This document shows, in pieces, positions 1-7,387 of a stretch of 64,000 nucleotides of DNA. The notes beneath the pieces were generated by a model, which made no database searches, was not told the origin of the DNA, and saw only the letters and a list, made by a program, of their open reading frames with translations. The DNA is from Ignavibacteriota bacterium. GTDB lineage: Bacteria; Bacteroidota; Ignavibacteria; Ignavibacteriales; Ignavibacteriaceae. The position numbers and the translations under genes were made by a program. The number at the start of each line of letters is the position of its first letter. Position 1 is the stretch's first letter. The DNA lies in assembly GCA_013285405.1 (NCBI GenBank), contig CP053446.1, positions 1,959,985-2,023,984 of the forward strand, read 5' to 3'.

Positions 1-36
1 TTATACATTATACATTGTTAATTGTTCATTGAATAC

Positions 37-113
37 GCCCACGTAGCTCAGCAGGAAAGAGCGTCGGTTTCCTAAACCGCAGGTCACAGGTTCGAATCCT
101 GTCGTGGGTACCA
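37..113 (+). tRNA. tRNA-Arg (anticodon CCT), CCA encoded
   Basis: The sequence folds as a cloverleaf. The acceptor arm GCCCACG pairs with CGTGGGT with one G-T wobble. The D stem is GCTC/GAGC. The anticodon stem TCGGT/ACCGC has one mismatched pair at its outer end, and the loop TTCCTAA gives anticodon CCT, reading the arginine codon AGG. The T arm is ACAGG/TTCGAAT/CCTGT. The discriminator A at 110 is followed by an encoded CCA at 111-113. No other RNA gene is next to it. Confidence 0.95.
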
Positions 114-352
114 ATATTTAACTACGATCAATTTAAATTCAAAAATCTTTCGTATTGAGAAATAGCTTCTATTCATTTAGTAAATACTTACTGCCATATC
201 TGTCGCATTCTGTAATTATTACAATGCTTAATTCACAGTAAAAATATTTTTTCTTAAAAAATTAAAATCGAAGTTTCATTATGAAATACTATGGTGGCAC
301 TATACTTGTTTTTTTCATGACAAAACAGAAAAATTTCAGGAGTAAAAAAACA

Positions 353-469
353 ATGGGAATGACTGAATTGATCGTGATCGCTTTCCTGGCAGTGCTGGGA
401 TTCTTAGCTTATAACAATTCAAAAAAAGTGTCAAGAGAATTAAAAAAACTGGGCGCGGATAAATACTAA
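353..469 (+). CDS. 38-residue single-span membrane protein, weakly TatA-like
   Basis: The reading frame is open from 281, but the start at 353 is preferred because AGGAG lies 10 bases upstream of it. The protein begins MGMTELIVIAFLAVLGFLAY, one hydrophobic helix, and continues with a short basic amphipathic stretch (NNSKKVSRELKKLG). A short N-terminus, one membrane helix and a lysine-rich amphipathic helix is the TatA/E layout, but the usual FG hinge is missing and the protein is shorter than TatA. The function is therefore unknown. It is followed directly by a strong hairpin terminator, which supports a real single-gene transcript. Confidence 0.55.
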   Translation: MGMTELIVIAFLAVLGFLAYNNSKKVSRELKKLGADKY

Positions 470-490
470 AAGTAAATCAAATGGGGATAA

Positions 491-531
491 GAGAGTCTAA
501 ATTATTTTTGGTTCAGACTCTCTTTTTTTTT
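491..531 (+). terminator. Rho-independent terminator after the small membrane protein
   Basis: GAGAGTCT at 491-498 and AGACTCTC at 515-522 form a perfect 8-bp stem followed by nine T residues (523-531). The stop codon of the convergent rpiA gene (513-515) lies in the loop and 3' arm, so the two transcripts overlap here. Confidence 0.85.
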
Positions 532-1190
532 GAAAATATTTTAATCTCTTTGCCAACTCCTGCAATCACTTCATCTGCTGTATCATAGAATAAACCCGTC
601 TCAACTATTCCAGGGAAGCTTTTTAGTTTAATATCCAGAGCTAAAGGATCAGGAATCCTGCCCATTTTCAAATCAACAATGTAGTTGTTATTGTCGGTAA
701 TATATTTTACAGGACCTTTTGCACGCAAAGTTGGTTTGAATCCGCTCCTTTCAAGTTTAACACACAACTGTGTTGTGCCGAACTGTATAACTTCAACTGG
801 AAGAGGAAAATTTCCGAGAGTTTTTACTAACTTTGAAGAATCTACAATCCAGATATTTTTCTTTGAATTAGAAGCAATTATTTTTTCGTTAAGAAGAGCG
901 CCGCCACCACCCTTTATTCCATTCAGATTTTCATCAACCTCATCAGCGCCATCAATATTTAAGTCAATCTCATCAACCTCGCTGAGCATGGTTATTTTAA
1001 TTCCAAGTGAGGAAGCAAGTTTTGTTGTAGCCTGTGAACTGGATACCGCAGTAATATTCAATCCTGATTTTATTCGTTCTGCAAGTTTATTAAGCATAAA
1101 TGAAACAGTTGAACCGGTGCCAAGTCCGATAACCATCCCATCTTCGATATAATCAACTGAATATTCAGCGGCATTTTTCTTTTCATTCAT
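513..1190 (-). CDS. rpiA: Ribose-5-phosphate isomerase A
   Basis: Interconverts ribose 5-phosphate and ribulose 5-phosphate in the cytosolic non-oxidative pentose phosphate pathway. At 225 residues it has the usual RpiA length. Family motifs are in order: GLGTGSTV near residue 22 (phosphate loop), SSSQAT, DLNIDGADEVD (acidic catalytic region) and KGGGGALLNEKI, followed by DSSKLV. The start is supported by GGGAGA a few bases upstream on the minus strand. The gene stands alone here. Its natural partners gnd, zwf, pgl and tal lie about 12.6 kb downstream in one operon, so the window holds most of the pathway. Confidence 0.95.
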   Translation of the reverse strand: MNEKKNAAEYSVDYIEDGMVIGLGTGSTVSFMLNKLAERIKSGLNITAVSSSQATTKLASSLGIKITMLSEVDEIDLNIDGADEVDENLNGIKGGGGALLNEKIIASNSKKNIWIVDSSKLVKTLGNFPLPVEVIQFGTTQLCVKLERSGFKPTLRAKGPVKYITDNNNYIVDLKMGRIPDPLALDIKLKSFPGIVETGLFYDTADEVIAGVGKEIKIFSKKKRV

Positions 1191-1272
1191 AAATTATCTC
1201 CCAAATCATTAAAACTTACAAATGAAAAATCATTTATTTATTTTTACAAAGCAAATTTAGAGGAGAATTAAT

Positions 1273-2481
1273 ATGCACCACTTTGACCCTTCAAATGAAA
1301 TACAGGATTACCTTGTATTTGGAGAATACGGCGACGTAAATCCATCAATAACTGATTCATCAACATTTACTTTTTTAAGTCCCGAAAAAATGAAAGAGCT
1401 TTTTGAACAAGAAGTTGAAGGCTGCTTTCTCTATTCACGTCACTGGAATCCAACAAATAAATATTTAGCAGATGCACTTGCAAGATTGGAAGATAGCGAA
1501 GCCGCACTCGTTACTGGTTCTGGTATGGCAGCTATTGTCTGTTCAATTTTACAAGTGTGTAGTTACGGTGATGAAATAATTTCCAGCAGAACAATTTATG
1601 GCGGTACTTATGCATTTCTGAAAAACCTGTTACCAAGATTCGGTATAAATGTTAAGTTTGTTAATACTCAGGATCTTGAAACGGTAAAAAAAGCTATCAC
1701 TAAAAAAACAAAAATTATTTATTGTGAAGCAATAAGTAATCCATTACTTGAAATTGCTGATATTCCAAAACTCAGCGAAATTGCAAATGCAAACAATGTT
1801 AAGTTGATGATTGATAATACATTCAGCCCGATAATTATTAGTCCGATTCAATTAGGCGCACATATCGTCGTTCATAGTCTTACAAAATTTATTAATGGAA
1901 CAAGTGATTGTGTTGCAGGATGTGTTTGCAGCAGCAAAGACTTTATTTGCCAGATGATGGATATAAATTCAGGTACGGCAATGCTGCTCGGACCGGTTCT
2001 GGATAGTCACAGAGCCGCGAGTATTTTGAAGAACCTTCATTCACTTCATATCAGGATTGAGAAGCACGGGAAGAATGCGCTGTATCTTGCAGAAAATTTT
2101 GAGAAACTTGGTTTGAAAGTTTACTACCCTGGTCTTCCATCACATCGGGGTCATATTCTATTAAAAAAAATAATGAATGAAGGATTTGGTTTTGGTGGAA
2201 TGCTTGCAATTGATGCCGGCGATGAAAAAACAGCAGATGCATTAATGAAAAAAATGCAAGAAGAGAAAGTCGGTTATCTTGCTGTTAGTCTCGGTTATTT
2301 CAAAACATTGTTCAGTTCGCCCGGACATAGTACTTCATCTGAAATTCCGAAAGAAGAACAGGAAAAGATGGGATTGAGTGAAGGTCTGGTGCGTATTTCA
2401 ATTGGGCTGGATAACAACATTCACAAAACTTTCGAACGAATAAAAAAATGTCTGGTTGATGTGGGATTGCTTAAAGCTTAG
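1273..2481 (+). CDS. Cys/Met metabolism PLP-dependent enzyme (methionine gamma-lyase / O-acetylhomoserine sulfhydrylase type)
   Basis: A 402-residue fold-type I PLP enzyme of the trans-sulfuration family. Visible motifs are SRHWNPTN, the glycine-rich LVTGSGMAAI (phosphate and cofactor contacts), SNPLLEIADI, the cofactor aspartate in MIDNTF, and HSLTKFINGTSD with the Schiff-base lysine at Lys205. The ending with VRISIGLD is also typical. AGAGGAG precedes the ATG by about 8 bases. Family members include cystathionine gamma-synthase, cystathionine and methionine gamma-lyases and O-acetylhomoserine sulfhydrylase. The sequence alone does not decide among them, and no methionine or cysteine genes flank it. 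Confidence 0.85.
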   Translation: MHHFDPSNEIQDYLVFGEYGDVNPSITDSSTFTFLSPEKMKELFEQEVEGCFLYSRHWNPTNKYLADALARLEDSEAALVTGSGMAAIVCSILQVCSYGDEIISSRTIYGGTYAFLKNLLPRFGINVKFVNTQDLETVKKAITKKTKIIYCEAISNPLLEIADIPKLSEIANANNVKLMIDNTFSPIIISPIQLGAHIVVHSLTKFINGTSDCVAGCVCSSKDFICQMMDINSGTAMLLGPVLDSHRAASILKNLHSLHIRIEKHGKNALYLAENFEKLGLKVYYPGLPSHRGHILLKKIMNEGFGFGGMLAIDAGDEKTADALMKKMQEEKVGYLAVSLGYFKTLFSSPGHSTSSEIPKEEQEKMGLSEGLVRISIGLDNNIHKTFERIKKCLVDVGLLKA

Positions 2482-2551
2482 TGGTTATAAAAATCTTTTT
2501 CCACTAAGGAACTAAGATCACCTGGAAGTACTCAGCGAAAGTTAAAATCTA

Positions 2552-2752
2552 CTACTTCCTGAACAGCCAAATTATGAGAGTAACTATCAGGCTGATTATT
2601 ATCATCGTTGTGATTGGAATGTAAATTTTAAAATTTGGCTTATCTATTATTATGTCTCCCGGAAGTTTTCCAATTGGTAGTTTTATAAGCCAGGGCCAGA
2701 GTAAACCTGCCAGTAAAATTATTATTCCAATAACAATTAAAGTTCGCTGCAA
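2552..2752 (-). CDS. DUF2905 family small membrane protein
   Basis: A 66-residue protein with two hydrophobic helices (about 4-24 and 46-63) around a conserved central segment, LPIGKLPGDIIIDKPNFKIY. This pattern defines the DUF2905 family of small bacterial membrane proteins, whose function is unknown. The start is TTG (2750-2752) with AAGGATAGGA just upstream. It is convergent with the PLP enzyme gene, and a hairpin (2477-2484 with 2501-2508) lies at that gene's end, overlapping its stop codon. Confidence 0.8.
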   Translation of the reverse strand: MQRTLIVIGIIILLAGLLWPWLIKLPIGKLPGDIIIDKPNFKIYIPITTMIIISLIVTLIIWLFRK

Positions 2753-2909
2753 GGTCCTATCCTTAATAATTTTAATTTAAAGTTCATATCGAATTATAAC
2801 AGATATTAATCAAAACTGAAAGATGACCATTTTTTAAACGCAACAAAATCCATCTTCCAATTTATTATTTTTGAATTGACAAAAATTATTTACTTCGTTT
2901 TAATCATCA

Positions 2910-4499
2910 ATGAACAAAACAGTAAAAAAAATTGCATTTATACTAATAATACTAATTCTGCTTCCTGCTGCATTCCTGACAATTAATGAAATGATTTCCC
3001 TGAACCAAAATGAAGAAGTAATTGGCAAGATATATTCTAACCAGCTTGATGCAATTCTTTTTTCAGTTAATCAGTATTCGGAAGATGTTGTAAGCAGTTG
3101 GGCAAGCAAGCTAGATATGTTTATTGATAAGGTTCAGAATATTGAAGAAAAAAAAATACCATCTGCAGTTGACAGTTTCCGGAACCAGTTCCCTTCCGTA
3201 TATAATATATTCATTGCTGATAGTGTTGGGGATAAACATATAGAACTCCTCGGATTCGATAAAAATAAAAATCGTAATTCGACGTTTCAGATTAAAATGG
3301 ATTCTTTGATTAATTATGTATTAAGTGAAAACAAAGTTCAGGTGGAAAAACTTTTCTTATATAGTCAGTCTGGATACAGAAAACTCGAACCAGTTAAACT
3401 TGGAATTCCCAAACAAAGAGGATATTTTCTTTTATTCATCAAAAAAACAAATTTTGGGACAAAACAAATAGTAGGAATGTTTATTGAACCTCAGGAATTT
3501 ACTTACAGAATTCTTTCTCCAAAGATTCAAGAGATTGCTCAAGGTGAATTTGTAATTTCTGTTTTTAATAATGACGAAAAATTTCACCTCAATTCTGCGA
3601 AAGATCCTGATCTGCAAAAAGTTCAACAATCAAAAGCTCTGTGGATCTTTCCTGATTATCAAATTGGAATTTCGCTTGTTGGACAAACTATTGAAGACCT
3701 CGTTCAGCAAAGAGCATTGACAAATATTTTGCTCATAAGTTTGTTGACTGTTGTTTTGATTCTTGGTGTATGGATAGTATATCGGAATATCAAAAAGGAA
3801 GTCGAGCTTGCCCAGATTAAATCTGATTTTGTTTCGAATGTCTCTCACGAGCTCAGAACACCGCTTTCATTAATTAGTATGTTTTCGGAAACACTGGAGA
3901 TGGACAGAGTAAAATCTGATGAAAAGAAAAAAGAATATTATTCAATCATCAGTCAGGAAGCAAACAGGCTGAGTAAGATAGTCAATTCAATTCTCAACTT
4001 TTCTAAAATGGAGGCTGGTAAGAGGCAGTTTAATTTTGTTGACAGTTATCTTAATGATGTTGCTGAAAATGTTTATCGTTCCTACAAATTTCATCTTGAA
4101 CAGAAAGGGTTTTCGTTTAATATTATTAAGGATGAATCAATCCCGATAATCAAAATAGATGAAGAAGCAGTTTCGGAGTCTATTGTAAATCTTGTGGATA
4201 ATGCAGTTAAGTACAGCAATGAGAAAAAAGAAATTACAATTCGTACTGGAATGGAGAGCAATTTTGCTTTTGTTGAAGTTGAAGACAAAGGCATCTGTAT
4301 TCCCGAAAAAGATCAGAAAAAAGTTTTTGAAAAATTTTTCAGAGTGAGTTCCGGCGATGTTCATAATGTGAAAGGTTCTGGTTTAGGTTTAAGTATTGTT
4401 AAACATATTGTCGATGCGCATAAAGGAAAAATTGAGTTATACAGTGAAGTTGGTAAAGGAAGTAAGTTTAGATTACTGTTTCCGTTAAGTAAAATGTAG
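2910..4499 (+). CDS. Membrane sensor histidine kinase
   Basis: A 529-residue two-component sensor in the inner membrane. One helix at about 8-26 and a second at about 272-290 enclose a periplasmic sensor domain of about 240 residues that resembles nothing I recognise. The HisKA domain follows, with the phospho-accepting His313 in VSNVSHELRTPL, then a HATPase domain with the N box (NLVDNAVKYS), a G1 box reading DKGICIPE (Cys where the second Gly is usual) and the G2 box GSGLGLSIVKHI. The cognate response regulator lies 420 bases downstream, separated by a four-helix-bundle gene that looks inserted into the operon. Confidence 0.93.
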   Translation: MNKTVKKIAFILIILILLPAAFLTINEMISLNQNEEVIGKIYSNQLDAILFSVNQYSEDVVSSWASKLDMFIDKVQNIEEKKIPSAVDSFRNQFPSVYNIFIADSVGDKHIELLGFDKNKNRNSTFQIKMDSLINYVLSENKVQVEKLFLYSQSGYRKLEPVKLGIPKQRGYFLLFIKKTNFGTKQIVGMFIEPQEFTYRILSPKIQEIAQGEFVISVFNNDEKFHLNSAKDPDLQKVQQSKALWIFPDYQIGISLVGQTIEDLVQQRALTNILLISLLTVVLILGVWIVYRNIKKEVELAQIKSDFVSNVSHELRTPLSLISMFSETLEMDRVKSDEKKKEYYSIISQEANRLSKIVNSILNFSKMEAGKRQFNFVDSYLNDVAENVYRSYKFHLEQKGFSFNIIKDESIPIIKIDEEAVSESIVNLVDNAVKYSNEKKEITIRTGMESNFAFVEVEDKGICIPEKDQKKVFEKFFRVSSGDVHNVKGSGLGLSIVKHIVDAHKGKIELYSEVGKGSKFRLLFPLSKM

Positions 4500-4525
4500 C
4501 TTTAAGCTATAAGCTGTAAGGAGAA
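4500..4525 (+). repeat. AGCTTAAAGCT-type repeat, left flank of inserted gene
   Basis: Right after the kinase stop codon the sequence is made of short overlapping copies of AGCTTTAAGCT and related words. Similar words recur at 4876-4910 after the four-helix-bundle gene. The pair brackets that gene and may mark how it was inserted. Confidence 0.5.
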
Positions 4526-4532
4526 TATAAAA

Positions 4533-4886
4533 ATGAGAGATTTTAGAAAATTAAAAGTTTGGGAAAAAGCTCATGCAATAACTTTGAAGATTTATAAGGT
4601 TACGGAGAAATATCCGCGTGAGGAATTATATGGATTAACTTCTCAAATTCGTAGAGCTTGTGTTTCAATTCCAACTAATATTGCAGAAGGTTGTGTGAGA
4701 AGTTCTGATGCTGATTTTTCTCGATTCCTTTATATTGCGCTTGGATCAACAAGCGAATTAGAATATTTAATATTGTTATCAATGGATCTAAAATTTATTA
4801 ATGCAGAATTGCATATTGAATTAAATAACGAGATCAATGAAATCAAAAAAATGCTGATCTCAATGATTCAAAAACTTAAAGCTTAA
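4533..4886 (+). CDS. Four-helix bundle (S23 / 23S intervening-sequence type) protein
   Basis: A 117-residue protein of the S23-like four-helix-bundle family, named after proteins encoded in 23S rRNA intervening sequences. Family marks are FRKLKVWEKAHAI at the N-terminus, YPREELYGLTSQIRRACVSI, PTNIAEGC and the final helices. AAGGAG precedes the ATG with good spacing. The gene sits between a histidine kinase and its response regulator and is flanked on both sides by AGCTTAAAGCT-like repeats, so it is probably a mobile or invading element rather than part of the signalling system. The molecular function of free-standing copies is not established. Confidence 0.9.
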   Translation: MRDFRKLKVWEKAHAITLKIYKVTEKYPREELYGLTSQIRRACVSIPTNIAEGCVRSSDADFSRFLYIALGSTSELEYLILLSMDLKFINAELHIELNNEINEIKKMLISMIQKLKA

Positions 4887-4910
4887 CGCTTAGAGCTTAA
4901 AGCTAAACGG
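4876..4910 (+). repeat. AGCTTAAAGCT-type repeat, right flank of inserted gene
   Basis: The 3' end of the four-helix-bundle gene and the next 25 bases contain CTTAAAGCTTAACGCTTAGA and a further AGCTTAAAGCT, matching the words before that gene. The repeats end just before the response regulator start. Confidence 0.5.
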
Positions 4911-4918
4911 ATATTATT

Positions 4919-5602
4919 ATGGTCAGAATTTTAATTATCGAAGACGAACCAAATATGCGAATGGGTTTGCGTGACAACCTCGAGTTCGAAGGTTACGAAG
5001 TAAACATCGCTGAAGATGGTGAAAAAGGTTTGAAGTTGATACGTGAAAAACAATACAATCTTATCATTCTTGATGTGATGATGCCGAAGATGTCTGGCTT
5101 GGAAGTTTGTAAGATAATCAGAAAAGAAGGAGTGCAGACTCCGGTTATTTTTCTTACCGCAAAAGGCGAAGAGATTGATAAAGTTCTTGGACTTGAATTA
5201 GGTGCCGATGATTACGTAACAAAACCTTTCAGTCTTCGTGAACTGCTTGCAAGAGTAAAAGCTGTTTTAAGACGAGGTGAAACTTCTATTAACACAAATG
5301 CTTCTGATGCGGTTATTGGAAAATTGACAGTGCATTTTACTGGTTACCAGGCTTATGATAAAGGAATTCCTGTGCAGATGTCTCACAAAGAATTTGAAAT
5401 ACTCCACTATCTCTGGAAAAAAAGAAACCAGACTGTGAGCAGAGATGAATTACTTAATAACATCTGGGGATATGAAGAAAATCCTGCAACACGTACTGTA
5501 GATAATTTTATTGTTAAGCTAAGAAACAGAGTCGAAAAAGATCCCAACCACCCGCAAATAATTTTAACTGTCCACGGGATTGGATATAAGCTGGTGAGTT
5601 GA
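4919..5602 (+). CDS. OmpR/PhoB-family response regulator
   Basis: A 227-residue transcription factor that should receive phosphate from the kinase at 2910-4499. The receiver domain (1-118) has the acidic pair in IIEDE, phosphoacceptor Asp52 in ILDVMMPKMSG, the switch threonine in FLTAKG and Lys102 in TKPFSLREL. A winged-helix Trans_reg_C domain (about 130-226) ends with [10 protein letters not shown]. Its last 144 bases recur as a diverged fragment at 7046-7189, and its last 34 bases recur at 6344-6377, so this 3' end marks the boundary of the accessory region. Confidence 0.95.
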   Translation: MVRILIIEDEPNMRMGLRDNLEFEGYEVNIAEDGEKGLKLIREKQYNLIILDVMMPKMSGLEVCKIIRKEGVQTPVIFLTAKGEEIDKVLGLELGADDYVTKPFSLRELLARVKAVLRRGETSINTNASDAVIGKLTVHFTGYQAYDKGIPVQMSHKEFEILHYLWKKRNQTVSRDELLNNIWGYEENPATRTVDNFIVKLRNRVEKDPNHPQIILTVHGIGYKLVS

Positions 5603-5666
5603 GTAATTTAATTCGGGCTTAGACATTTCAACTAACGGATTGAAAACTTATTTATATAGTTTTTTT

Positions 5667-5993
5667 CTATATTCTCAGTAATCTTTCTTGTAACATTTTC
5701 TGGACTTCTCTTCGACCATCCAGAATACAATGTATAAACACTTCGTCCTGAATTATCTGATAAATTATTCTATAAGGTTTGTAAAAAATTTCCATAAAAT
5801 CTTCAATCTCGAATAACTTTAATTCGGGCAGGGTACGACCTCTTTTAGGAAACGCTTGAAGCGTTAAACATTTTTTATACAAATTATCATATAATTTCTC
5901 TGCATTCGCTTCTGAATCATTCAAGTAAACATATTTATATATATCAAGTAAATCTTCTTCAGCATCATTAATAAAATTAACTTTGAATCTCAT
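5667..5993 (-). CDS. ParE/RelE-superfamily toxin
   Basis: A 108-residue type II toxin. The ParE/RelE pattern is visible: an N-terminal strand (KVNFINDAEEDLLDIYKYV), a two-helix hairpin, FPKRGRTLPEL, YRIIYQI, and the C-terminal ILDGRRE followed by helix QKMLQERLL. Known members poison gyrase (ParE) or cut ribosome-bound mRNA (RelE); the residues here look more ParE-like, without proof. The ATG overlaps the antitoxin stop by 4 bases, so the two are translationally coupled. The pair lies directly behind the response regulator, on the opposite strand. Confidence 0.88.
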   Translation of the reverse strand: MRFKVNFINDAEEDLLDIYKYVYLNDSEANAEKLYDNLYKKCLTLQAFPKRGRTLPELKLFEIEDFMEIFYKPYRIIYQIIQDEVFIHCILDGRREVQKMLQERLLRI

Positions 5994-6280
5994 TTGGTTT
6001 CTTTTTTAAACTTAGAAATCTTTTTTCGAATGTCTTTGAAGGTTTTATCCATAGGTTTATATCTTTTATTTTTCAAATTCTTTCCACTCATAGCTAGAAT
6101 TTTTAAGAGAGCCAGAGCTTCTTGAGTTTGTTCAAATACTTTTATATCCTGAACAATAACCTTTGCTTCACCGTTCTGAGTTATAACGTAAGTTTTTTGG
6201 TTTTGGTTGATTTCTTCTATCATATTGGCAGCGTTTGCTTTCAGATAGCTGATTGATTTTACTGATTCGCTGAGTCTCAT
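5990..6280 (-). CDS. Phd/YefM-type antitoxin
   Basis: A 96-residue partner of the toxin at 5667-5993 and first gene of the pair. The N-terminal fold of Phd/YefM antitoxins is recognisable: VKSISYLKANAANMIEEI, then TYVITQNGEAKVIVQDI, which together form the DNA-binding dimer. The lysine-rich C-terminus (RKKISKFKKETK) is the part that would wrap the toxin. Such antitoxins usually repress their own promoter, which should lie just above 6280. No clear palindrome was identified there. Confidence 0.88.
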   Translation of the reverse strand: MRLSESVKSISYLKANAANMIEEINQNQKTYVITQNGEAKVIVQDIKVFEQTQEALALLKILAMSGKNLKNKRYKPMDKTFKDIRKKISKFKKETK

Positions 6281-6343
6281 ATCGTGGTCCTTTTTTAGAC
6301 CAAATATAGTCTATCAAACCAATTAAGTCAATTGAATTTTAAT

Positions 6344-6377
6344 TGTTCACGGGATTGGGTATAAGCTGGTGAGTTGA
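6344..6377 (+). repeat. 34-bp copy of the response-regulator 3' end
   Basis: This stretch ends in GTATAAGCTGGTGAGTTGA and is identical to the end of the longer fragment at 7046-7189. It differs at two positions from the intact gene's end at 5569-5602. It separates the two toxin-antitoxin modules. Confidence 0.9.
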
Positions 6378-6385
6378 CTTTTTAA

Positions 6386-6679
6386 TCACTGATTATAAAC
6401 TGTATTCAATACTGCATTAGGATATTTTGCAGCAACATTTAATAAAACCTTTGCTGGTCCATCGGGTTTTCTCCTACCTTGTTCCCAATTCTGAAGTGTT
6501 GATGTGCTAATGCCAAGTAGCTTTGCAAATTTATTTTGTGATAAACCTAATCTTTCACGGATCTTTTTTGGATCGGGATTCTCGAAAATAAATTCTCTTC
6601 CAGGTTTTCTATTTCCCTTCAAGATTTTACCACCCTGTTCAACGCTTTTCTTCAATTCTTCAAATAATTTGTCTCTCAT
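6386..6679 (-). CDS. NadS/HigA-like XRE-family antitoxin
   Basis: A 97-residue protein with an N-terminal helical stretch (LFEELKKSVEQGGKIL), a linker REFIFENPDP, and a helix-turn-helix RERLGLSQNKFAKLLGISTS followed by TLQNWEQGRRKPDGPAKVLL. This is the NadS-like antitoxin layout found behind HigB/RelE-type toxins. Its ATG overlaps the last codon of the toxin reading frame (ATGA at 6676-6679). It is intact although the toxin has a nonsense codon. It probably binds toxin and operator DNA. Confidence 0.88.
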   Translation of the reverse strand: MRDKLFEELKKSVEQGGKILKGNRKPGREFIFENPDPKKIRERLGLSQNKFAKLLGISTSTLQNWEQGRRKPDGPAKVLLNVAAKYPNAVLNTVYNQ

Positions 6680-7011
6680 TGTAATTCCTTTTCAACTAAT
6701 GATTTTAATATTTTTAATTGTGATGAAGTTAAATCATCTTGTTCATTCTTCGGATAAACCAGTAGCATCAGAATTATGTTCTTCTTTAGTAACCAGTATT
6801 ATATAATTCTAACACCGCCACTTTTTCCTTTTCCCGAAATTCCCCACCTGATTTTTCTCAATCCACCACTGCCACTTATAACTTTTCCTCTTTGAGGATT
6901 TAATATCAATGCATTCTGAAGCTTACGATATTCCTCAGCGGTTAATAAAGAACTTATCTTTTTAGTAAAAATTGATGTCTCGATAATCTTCATAGAGCAA
7001 ATATACCCCAA
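6676..7011 (-). pseudogene. HigB/RelE-like toxin broken by one in-frame stop
   Basis: The reading frame encodes 70 residues (from MKIIETSIFTKKI at 6993, or 18 bases earlier at 7011) through SGKGKSGGVRII and then hits TAA at 6799-6801. The same frame continues for 40 more codons with the family's C-terminus (YW, ILMLLVYPKNEQDDLT, QLKILKSLVEKEL) and ends in TGA overlapping the antitoxin start. Homologous toxins read Y at the stop position, so a single TAT/TAC to TAA change explains it. The toxin is probably inactive unless the stop is read through. No further lesions are seen. Confidence 0.85.
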
Positions 7012-7045
7012 TGAACGATAGATATCAAATTATGTATTATTCCTT

Positions 7046-7189
7046 AACATCTGGGATTATGATGAAAATTCTGCTGCACGCACAGTTGATAATTTTATTG
7101 TTGAGCTGAGGAACAAAATTGAAAATGATCCAAACCACCCGCAAATTATTTTAACTGTTCACGGGATTGGGTATAAGCTGGTGAGTTGA
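7046..7189 (+). pseudogene. 3'-terminal fragment of an OmpR-family response regulator
   Basis: These 47 codons plus stop align without gaps to the end of the regulator at 4919-5602 ([17 protein letters not shown] against NIWGYEENPATRTVDNF, with identical [10 protein letters not shown] ends). Most DNA differences are silent or conservative, so the fragment comes from a gene that evolved under selection and was not copied very recently. It has no start and no receiver domain. It lies between the second toxin-antitoxin module and the first attC-like site, and could be the displaced original end of the regulator gene. Confidence 0.9.
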
Positions 7190-7193
7190 AAAA

Positions 7194-7382
7194 GTGTAAC
7201 GGCGTTGTTGCTAAGCCGCCGCCCATAACAGCAATGTCGATTTAATTAGTAAATTTTATAACTAAAAAAAATCATTCACAGAAAGAAAACCTTGAACAAG
7301 AAACTAAGCACGGAATGACAAACCCTAAAATTCCAAAATTGCCAAGAGCGAAATCGCTGTCGACTTGAGCCGCGGGTTATAT
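7194..7382 (-). repeat. attC-like site 1 (integron cassette recombination site)
   Basis: Read on the minus strand, the site opens with ATATAAC and GCTCAAG and closes with CTTAGC and GTTACAC, about 189 bases in all. The inner boxes GCTCAAG and CTTAGC pair except for one extra base, the extrahelical position typical of attC sites. The opening ATATAAC is complementary to the core GTTATAT at the start of the same cassette (8081-8087 reversed). It follows the gene at 7388-8062 as expected for that cassette. Confidence 0.75.
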
Positions 7383-7387
7383 GGCTT

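Noticed and set aside
685..1152. 155-codon open frame on the plus strand
   Set aside because: It lies entirely opposite rpiA, whose motifs are unmistakable, and its own translation shows no family pattern.
2477..2508. Hairpin CTTAGTGG..CCACTAAG as terminator of the PLP enzyme gene
   Set aside because: The stem is perfect, but the T run is in the loop and none follows, so termination is not supported.
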